From Lantana camara (lineage: Eukaryota; Streptophyta; Magnoliopsida; Lamiales; Verbenaceae), in contig CM074855.1 of the NCBI GenBank assembly GCA_037501455.1, positions 28,237,501-28,301,500 on the forward strand: a stretch of 64,000 nt of DNA. The letters are read 5' to 3'. How positions within the stretch are numbered: position 1 is the first letter of the stretch; each line of letters opens with the position of its first letter. Under the pieces are notes generated by a model, which was given only the letters and a program-made list of their open reading frames with translations, did not search any database and was not told where the DNA came from. Both the position numbers and the translations under genes were made by a program. Below are positions 58,201-64,000 of the stretch, one piece after another.

Positions 58201-59784
58201 GTAGCCGATGCTTTGAGCCGGAAAGTTGGAATTTCAAGTTTGGAAGTTGATGAAAGTAGCCACATTGAGCCTATTGTGATAAAAGGTCGGGTGTTCAACA
58301 TCACCATTCAACCGGAATTAAAATTTAGACTGTTTGAGGCTCAAGGAAGGGATCCGGAAGTTCAGAAATTAGTTACTAAGGCAAGAGAAGATCCGGAAAG
58401 TCCATTCGGGTTTGATGAAGCTGGTTTTCTTCGCTTCAAGAACCGACTAGTGGTACCCGATGAATTAAAACGAGTATTGTTAGAAGAGGCCCATAAATCA
58501 GCCTATTCGGTGCATCCAGGAGGGAACAAGATGTATAAAGACTTGAAACAATTTTATTGGTGGCGTGGACTCAAGAAGGATGTGGCTGAGTTTGTAAGAT
58601 GTTGTTTGACGTGTCAACAAGTTAAAGCAGAACATCAAAAGCCCGGAGGTCTTCTACAGCCATTGCCTATCCCTGAGTGGAAGTGGGAACAGGTAACAAT
58701 GGATTTTATAACCGGGTTACCAAAGGTGAAAGGAGGGTATGACGGTATTTGGGTGATTGTGGACCGATTGACTAAGTCTGCTCATTTCTTACCGGTCCGT
58801 ATGTCCTTCAAGATTAAGAAATTGGCCGAGATTTATAATAGAGAGATTGTTCGCCTTCATGGAATTCCGGTGAGCATTGTTTCGGATAGAGATCCCCGCT
58901 TTACTTCTAAGTTGTGGCGAGAATTACAAGATCTTTTGGGAACGAAACTTCAGTTTAGCACGGCTTTTCATCCTCAGACTGATGGCCAATCTGAAAGGGT
59001 AATACGATATTTGGAAGATTTACTACGGTCGTGTGCTTTGGACTTCTCGAATTCGTGGTGTGACCAACTCCCCTTAATTGAATTTGCCTACAATAATAGT
59101 TATCAGTCCACAATTAGCATGGCTCCGTATGAATTACTTTATGGACGAAAATGTCGGTCCCCGTTATATTTTGATCTAGAGGAATGGAAGTGGACAAAAC
59201 AAGAGGGAGTAAAGAAGGAAGGAAAATTGGAGAAACCTTCTAAAGCCGTGGAAGCTATGATTGAAAAGGTTCAGTTAATACAACAACGGATGAAAGCTGC
59301 ACAAGATAGACAGAAAAGCTACGCCGATATCCGTAGAAGGGATCTTAAGTTTGAAGTTGGAGATCGGGTTTTCTTGAAAGTATCCCCAAGAAAGGGGTTT
59401 TCTCGTATTGGAAAGGGAGGAAAGCTTAACCCTCGCTATTTGGGTCCATTCGAGATTCTTGAGAGAATTGGGGAAGTGGCTTACAGATTGGACCTACCTC
59501 CTAATCTTACCGGGATTCATAATGTATTCCATGTCTCTCAGCTCAGAAAATATTATCCAGATGAAACAGAAATTCTCCCCGTTGAAGAAGTTGAGTTAGA
59601 ACCAAATCTCTCTTTTGTTCAACAGCCGGTTAAGGTGTTGGATAAAAAGTATCAAGAATTAAGAAATCGACGGATTCCTATGGTCAAGGTGTTATGGAGA
59701 AGTGATAAATCCGAAGAGATGACTTGGGAACCAGAAGAAAAGATGAAAAGGTTCCACCCTGAGTTGTTCAACTCCGATCAGTGA
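55288..59784 (+). CDS. Tekay B gag-pol polyprotein (1498 residues)
   Basis: Start chosen at ATG 55288 (M-P-R-G-R-P), because this start is shared with element A and follows a TTTCAG acceptor-like site. An upstream in-frame ATG exists at 55222. Domains, counted from 55288: basic N-terminus and proline-rich linker; gag core 81-235; two CCHC knuckles, C306-C319 and C326-C339; protease with D392-P-G-A; reverse transcriptase with D658, D722 and D723; RNase H with D869, E906, D931, D974; integrase zinc site H1069, H1076, C1106, C1109 and catalytic D1139, D1200, E1236; chromodomain about 1449-1493. This order and the chromodomain identify a Tekay-type chromovirus. No stop or frameshift. The protease has DPG where DSG or DTG is usual. 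Gag forms the particle and binds RNA, and pol makes and inserts the DNA copy. Confidence 0.97.
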   Translation: MPRGRPRREHSPGHRHHHHEHVPPPPPPQAQPQDFLNSMVQLIDQRLRDYVPPAPPAPPVAPPAPISAILREFQNQHPPRFFKGNDMQAEQWLKEVERIWALIPCDSREKARCTLTLIQGEAYSWWESTKIVLDAAGEEVTWEVLVREFKNKFIPPSSRTRRLKEFTELKQGGRSVSEYIAEFERLSKYAPNITGDDFHKAMQFVQGLRPDIQAAIEAVNTSTWKKATQKALKVEDSVNARRSSYRSGQGSGSGSRVGYNPGKRPIIQGTAPPQSKGPMKKFKQQGPTQKISQPSSVPPPPEKPKCTFCGQPTHHYDNCRRRLGLCLICGDADHRVDTCPDRRDQPAGGQRPMIRARAYALEGEEADPDIDPAAVVEGTICIHGTNIHTLFDPGATHSFISRAISVNLPLCVTLSSAYYHVSTPFGDSIETNRVFRAVPVSIEGRVFSTDFIELPMSRYGSILGMDWLFEHNATVDCRAKRVRLGSDVITGWSSKSVPLLSFAEAQKLVRDGATGFIAYILNRPKDQVKLEETEVVKGFPEVFPEKLDSLPPEREIEFVIDLYPNAEPYSKTPYRMAPAELKELKVQLDALLEIGYIRPSSSPWGAPVLFVKKKDGTLRMCIDYRELNRMTIKNKYPLPHIEELFDILQGSKVYSKLDLRQGYYQLRIRAEDIPKTGFNTRYGHYEFMVMPFGLTNAPAAFMDMMHRIFRPFLDKFVVIFIDDILVFSKSAEEHARHLELVLRTLKEHQLFAKFSKCEFWIDRVSFLGHIISGNGLEVDPSKIEAVLKWERPKNASEIKSFLGLAGYYRRFVQDFSKIAAPLTRLTKKDVKYDWDDKCETNFNELKKRLVSAPVLALPDGLEGYAVYTDASKEGLGCVLTQKGKVIAYASRKLKDYEKNYPTHDLELAAVIFALGKWRHYLYGVSFEIFTDHKSLQYLFTQKDLNMRQRRWMERLEDYDCVIKYHPGKANIVADALSRKVGISSLEVDESSHIEPIVIKGRVFNITIQPELKFRLFEAQGRDPEVQKLVTKAREDPESPFGFDEAGFLRFKNRLVVPDELKRVLLEEAHKSAYSVHPGGNKMYKDLKQFYWWRGLKKDVAEFVRCCLTCQQVKAEHQKPGGLLQPLPIPEWKWEQVTMDFITGLPKVKGGYDGIWVIVDRLTKSAHFLPVRMSFKIKKLAEIYNREIVRLHGIPVSIVSDRDPRFTSKLWRELQDLLGTKLQFSTAFHPQTDGQSERVIRYLEDLLRSCALDFSNSWCDQLPLIEFAYNNSYQSTISMAPYELLYGRKCRSPLYFDLEEWKWTKQEGVKKEGKLEKPSKAVEAMIEKVQLIQQRMKAAQDRQKSYADIRRRDLKFEVGDRVFLKVSPRKGFSRIGKGGKLNPRYLGPFEILERIGEVAYRLDLPPNLTGIHNVFHVSQLRKYYPDETEILPVEEVELEPNLSFVQQPVKVLDKKYQELRNRRIPMVKVLWRSDKSEEMTWEPEEKMKRFHPELFNSDQ

Positions 59785-59805
59785 ATCTGGGGACCAGATT
59801 CTTCT

Positions 59806-59819
59806 AAGGGGGGGAGAGT
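59806..59819 (+). other. Polypurine tract of Tekay B
   Basis: AAGGGGGGGAGAG-type purine run directly before the 3' LTR; primer for plus-strand DNA. Confidence 0.85.
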
Positions 59820-62460
59820 TGTAACGCCCCAATTTCCGGAAGTTCAGGTAAGCACTCCACGAGCGGGTCTTCGGGAGTTGGGAGGTTAAAATTACCTGTT
59901 TGTTCATTTAATTACAAGTTTCATCATATTACTTACCATATGTTCCCATACATTTATATGAAATATCATTTATATGAATTATATGAAATAAGTGAAATAA
60001 GTGCCATATTTGTATTATATGATCCTTAATTGTCCCTTATGTGAAATTGTGTAATGAGTGTATACCATGACTTGAAGTTAATTGCATCAATGGTTAGAAA
60101 TTATACTTATGTGCATCAATTTAAATAAGCAAGGGACTTTTATGCAAATAAGGGTGAATCACATATTTCCATACAAGACTTAGGATATATCATGATTTCC
60201 ACATTATTCCATTCATTTCTTCTATATTCCAAGAACAAAAATCCCACACACACACACCTAGTGGATTACGGTTTTTACACCAAGAAGAGAAGGAGATTTC
60301 ATTTCAATTTCAAGCTAGATTCTTGAAGGATTCTTGAAGATAGAAGCATCATTAACCTCATATCATCATCTCATCCACCATCTCTTTGATTCAAGGTAGA
60401 ACTTGATGGTTTTGTAAAATTCTTGAATATGTGATCAAGCATGGACTTATGAATTTGTTGATGAATTCTTGCATGATTAGAGTAGAAAGTATGATACTAA
60501 TCTTTTGGAGTAAGGATTGCATGAAAATATGGGGTTTCATGGAGATTAGAAGCATGATCAAATATAGGGGTTTCAAGCTTGATCTTTGCCATTTTAATGT
60601 TTATTTCTTGGTTAGTTTGATGAATACTTGAAGTATGATGTTTATTGGATGAGTTTCAACATTTGTTATGGTTGGAATTTGGAGATATTGTGGTTTGGAG
60701 TTGGTTTGTGCATGGAAACCCCTGTTTTTACCCTGTTTTTCTGTCACGCACAGGTGACACGGGCGTGTCACCTTTGCTTTGTTTTGGGTGACACGGGGGT
60801 GCAGGTTGGCTGGGGCGGTTTTCTGTACCGTGACACGGGGGTGTCACGGCTTAGTGTAATATGGTGACACGGGCGTGTCACTTTCCTGCATTTTGCCCAA
60901 CTTCGGACGAACGCCATTTTCACCTCGGTTTGAATTAGAAAGCGTGCCATATAGCGTTGGAAAGGTCTATGTGTCTACTTTCATTCCCAACAAGCAAAAG
61001 TCAATTCCCACTTCTAGAATTTAAGATATTCCAGTTTTCCCACAACATGTACATTTCCCAAAATTGTCAAGTGTTCCTAAACTTCACCAAAATCTTTCCT
61101 ATTGCATTTCTTTTACTTTCTTGGTTTCCATATGTGAATTATATGACTTTTATGCCCTATTTGATCATTATTATCTCAAATTGCTAAATTGAACATGTCA
61201 TGATCATTATTGATTGAAATTGTATAAGTAACATTATTGGAACATGCCGTTCGTCTTCGTTGGTTCATAGGGGTAGAGTCTTATGTACACTTGTCCCTTT
61301 GTTACACAGATCACGGTCCGGGAGACGAGGAACACGCTCCATAAGGTGTATCCTTTCTTCTTGTGTTGGTAAAGGTGAGGTTATTTCTAATTATATTGAA
61401 CCCTACAACCCTATGTGGCTTTGGACCAAAACAAATAATTATATCTATAGTTTTCTGAAAAAATTGAATTATTCCTTTATTGTTTGATTGGTATTGTACC
61501 GAGTTATGGAATTGATATTGAATTGGATTGATTGATTGTTTTGGCGAGTAAAACATGTTCACAGAGGGCCCGAGGGTAGTGTATTGAGCCAACCGGGAAG
61601 GCAAGGGCCGACGGGCAACTCTTGCACTATCCTCACCAAATTGCGGGATGACCCCTGAATCCACTAGGAGATTAGTGGAGGAAGGAGTTCCGGGTATAGG
61701 GAATCATGAACCCTATACTCAATGAGATTGGATGGCGGGGCCTTGCAATCCCCCATCACCCGGAGGAAGAAGGATGGATTGATTGAAACTGTCTATTTGT
61801 GCACTGAATTGATTGCCTGATCACTTAATTGATAAAATGGAATTAATGTACACTGTCGGAGATTGGTTGGAGATTTGCCCTCACTCGCCGGGCCACTGAT
61901 TATTGAATTGTATTGAAATAACTGAATTGAAAATGGAATGATTGTAACCTCGGGCGAGCTTTGTTTATTTATTAAACTAATATTGTTTATGAAAATCTTA
62001 CCCGAGTTTACAATTTGCATGGTATTTGCGCTTTTAAATTATAACCCTCACTCAGTCTTTCATAGGCTGACACCTCACAACTTTCAGGTCATGAAGATCG
62101 CGTGCTAGGCGGGATTTGAGTCCATTTTACGCTTTTGGGAGTCTAGCGTTGGTCTTTTGTATTTTGGTACATGTTATGAGCACTTGGAACTTTTGGTGAA
62201 CTTGACTAATATCTATATATCATGACCTATGTTTGATAACTGACGGATGGTGATGTAATTATGTAATGGAGTAATGTATAACTTTATGCTTCCGGTTTTA
62301 TTTTGGATTGTTGTATTATATGAGGGTATCCCGCCTAGCTAGGGTTATGTTTTATTGTCTCCCGTTCGCTATAGGCTTGATTCATGTATGGGTGCCCGTT
62401 CCATATGTGGATTGAACTATAGTGCGGGGGATGTAGTGCCCTTGCGTTAAGGGTGTTACA
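59820..62460 (+). repeat. 3' LTR of Tekay B
   Basis: Same length as the 5' LTR, offset 7416 bp. All short open frames of the 5' LTR recur identically here. Confidence 0.95.
60752..60882. promoter_or_regulatory. Palindrome array in LTR B (3' copy)
   Basis: Identical to the array at 53336-53466, with the same 34/42/34 spacing. Confidence 0.85.
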
Positions 62461-62465
62461 AAATT

Positions 62466-64000
62466 ACAAGTGAAACTATATCTAACCATGCAAATATTCA
62501 ATAAAGCTCATAGCAAACATGCACATTCCTCCCCCACACTTAAACTTTGCAATGTCCTCATACAATTGAAAGAATTAAAGGATTAGACAACTCCCTGAGT
62601 AAATGAAGAGCCAACAACGTGCTAGCAAAGCTTCCGAACATGAACAAGTGACTAGAAAACACAGATCAAGTGCGCAGGCAATTGACAATCAACATGCATC
62701 CAACAAATATCAAACAAGTCACAAGTTCAAATTAAGAAAAGCACAGTTGCAATATAAAACAACAAAGTTAAGGCAAAACGGGGAAAATAAGACAACAAAA
62801 GTAGCACAATTATCCACATAGCAGTAGTACAGAATTCAGAAAGCAATGAAATGAAAGACAGAGCTAAGAGCAATACAGTCACTGATCAGGAGGGGGAGCA
62901 GGGCCTCTGAAGTATCCATCCAAGCGCTGGTAGAACCCCTAAAACTGCTCATCAACATGGGTGGTCCATATGTCAAATCCCTGATCAATGTGGGTCCAGA
63001 AGTCCACCATCTCTTCCCTCTGTTCATTCAGTCCCATCTCAACCCTAGCTATCCTGGCATTGGCTTCTGCAAGATCCAGTCGCATCGTGGCCATACTGAT
63101 GTTCAGAGCCCTCACGGACAAAGGCTCATCCCCCTCTTGAGGAACTTACCTCGGGACATCATCTCTTCCTTCCGGCACATCCGGAATCTCGTCGATAGCG
63201 GCCTTCAGCTCATCAGGCACCTCCTCATAGGAGGCGTACCCCCAAGTATACATCTGCTGAAACCTATCGCGGGCCCTCTTCGGCCACCATGGCAGTAATC
63301 GGTCTTCAAGGGGTTCCTCCTTCCACTCAATGACTAAGCCTATGTGCTTCCAGTTGTCTTCATCCAAGAAGGGATACATAGTCAGTGGCTCAGCCTTTTT
63401 AGGCCTCCATCCAAAACGCCTGGCGATCATGGTCACATAAGCTCCATGGCCAATGGCACCCGTGCTCTTGTTGGAAACATCCAACATTGCAGTTAAGTCC
63501 CAGGTACCATTATATCGCTGCCCCTCCCGCATCATGTACATGATGGCCAACTCTGTAGCTTGGATATTGCTCTCGCTAAGATTGCGGGCACAAAAGCTGT
63601 AACTCAAGATCTTATGCACAATCCTCCATACGACACTATCCAAATATGTTGCCTTGGTGTTCCAGACGTGATAGTCGGGTGTGTTGGGCTTCAAAGGGAA
63701 GTACCTCCATATTTCCTCACGCCGCTCATTGCTCCAAGTGCGAAGGCGAGTCTCGCCGTCCTGAGGAAAGCCAAACACTTCCCTCAATGTACCAAGAGAA
63801 ACGGAGTGCGTCCGTCTACCATCCAACGAAAATTTAACTGGCTCATTGTGTCCCGGGTGCCAATTCACTGTTGTGAAGAATGCCGCATTGAGCTCCGGAT
63901 AAGTTGAAGCGTCGGTCTCCAAAAATCCAAGCCAACCAATGTTATTGAATAATATCCGGATCTTATCCCACACGCCCATATGGATCAATGAATCTCATTT
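62466..64000 (-). mobile_element. Athila-type retrotransposon, internal part (continues beyond the window)
   Basis: Resumes the Athila element after Tekay B. It contains a second CCCCCACACTT phrase (62531) about 350 bp from the end of the coding block, then a broken gene. The 5' LTR, gag and pol would lie past 64000. Confidence 0.7.
62879..63988 (-). pseudogene. Athila-type extra ORF (ORF1/env-like position), with stops
   Basis: Frame open from 63988 to 63146 (280 codons). It then continues in the same frame past TAA (63143-63145) and TAG (62939-62941) to TGA (62879-62881). It includes W-L-G-F-L, Y-P-E-L-N-A-A-F-F, V-S-L-G-T-L-R-E-V-F-G-F-P and R-F-G-W, a pattern seen in the Athila ORF1-like / putative plant transposon protein family. 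The C-terminal part, 62940-63145, is a coiled coil (A-R-I-A-R-V-E-M-G-L-N-E-Q). It has no known enzymatic motif. It lies 3' of where pol should be and about 1.6 kb (without Tekay B) from the 3' LTR, the place of the Athila env-like gene. An upstream in-frame stop near 63997 indicates a frameshift there. Confidence 0.65.

Larger units (their letters stand above)
52404..62460 (+). mobile_element. Complete Tekay-type chromovirus B, 10057 bp, very young
   Basis: LTRs 52404-55044 and 59820-62460 are both 2641 bp. I saw a single difference by eye (T at about 52677 against G at about 60093). The target repeat AAATT flanks it (52399-52403 and 62461-62465). Primer site TGGTATCAGAGC is at 55053-55064, and the polypurine tract about 59806-59819. 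One uninterrupted gag-pol frame ends in a chromodomain. All parts required for autonomous movement are visible. It is inserted in the Athila element. Confidence 0.97.

Noticed and set aside
63560..63907. Plus-strand open frames across 63560-63907
   Set aside because: Antisense shadows of the Athila-type gene, which has the recognisable protein pattern.

Overview
The window is plant nuclear DNA, almost certainly from a flowering plant and most likely a eudicot. The evidence is the type of its elements: Tekay-type chromovirus and Athila-type LTR retrotransposons, a TRIM element, a CACTA (En/Spm) transposon, Mutator-like foldback elements, an L1-type LINE with an RNase H tail, Helitron Rep remains and a plant-mobile-domain (PMD) gene. 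I cannot name the species. I see no host gene that looks functional and no tRNA or rRNA gene. The intervals between elements are very AT-rich, with long (TA)n and (AAT)n runs.

Layout. 1-1.34 kb: three diverged exon copies of a basic repeat protein (minus strand). 2.3-8.2 kb: a decayed minus-strand Helitron (3' end at 2330, Rep fragment at 7.4-8.2 kb), apparently split by a 5'-truncated LINE that itself carries a foldback MITE. 9.1-11.3 kb: a Mutator-type element with 114-bp inverted ends, a 9-bp target duplication and three near-identical internal repeats of about 425 bp. 14.3-23.0 kb: an 8.7-kb CACTA element with broken tnpD-like and tnpA-like genes, set inside an older minisatellite. 24.1-25.3 kb: a foldback element. 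25.3-32.6 kb: a 7.3-kb Mutator-type element with 200-bp ends that holds another foldback, a solo LTR, and a composite retroelement joining a 4.2-kb Tekay-like LTR to tandem TRIM units. 33.8-41.1 kb: Tekay element A, which keeps only gag. 43.9-46.4 kb: a dead PMD gene split by a hAT-type element, next to a Mutator transposase fragment. 46.4-64 kb: a three-level nest in which Tekay-like element C is interrupted by an Athila element (minus strand), itself interrupted by a very young, complete Tekay element B with an intact 1,498-residue gag-pol.

The most interesting signal is shared by the LTRs. Elements A, B, C and the Athila LTR each carry an array of 4 to 8 short palindromes with a common core (ACG, two central bases, CGT) and family-specific arms. 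They sit in a repeated geometry: palindromes come in pairs 34 bp apart (32 in A), and successive pairs are 41-51 bp apart. In the three Tekay-type elements the array lies 355-490 bp downstream of a conserved potential 5' splice site, inside a candidate leader intron that would also remove the primer binding site and end just before gag. In Athila it lies in U3, upstream of a TATA-like sequence. Gag and pol of element B could work in trans for gag-only element A, and the Tekay/TRIM composite suggests Tekay machinery can also mobilise TRIMs; both are inferences.
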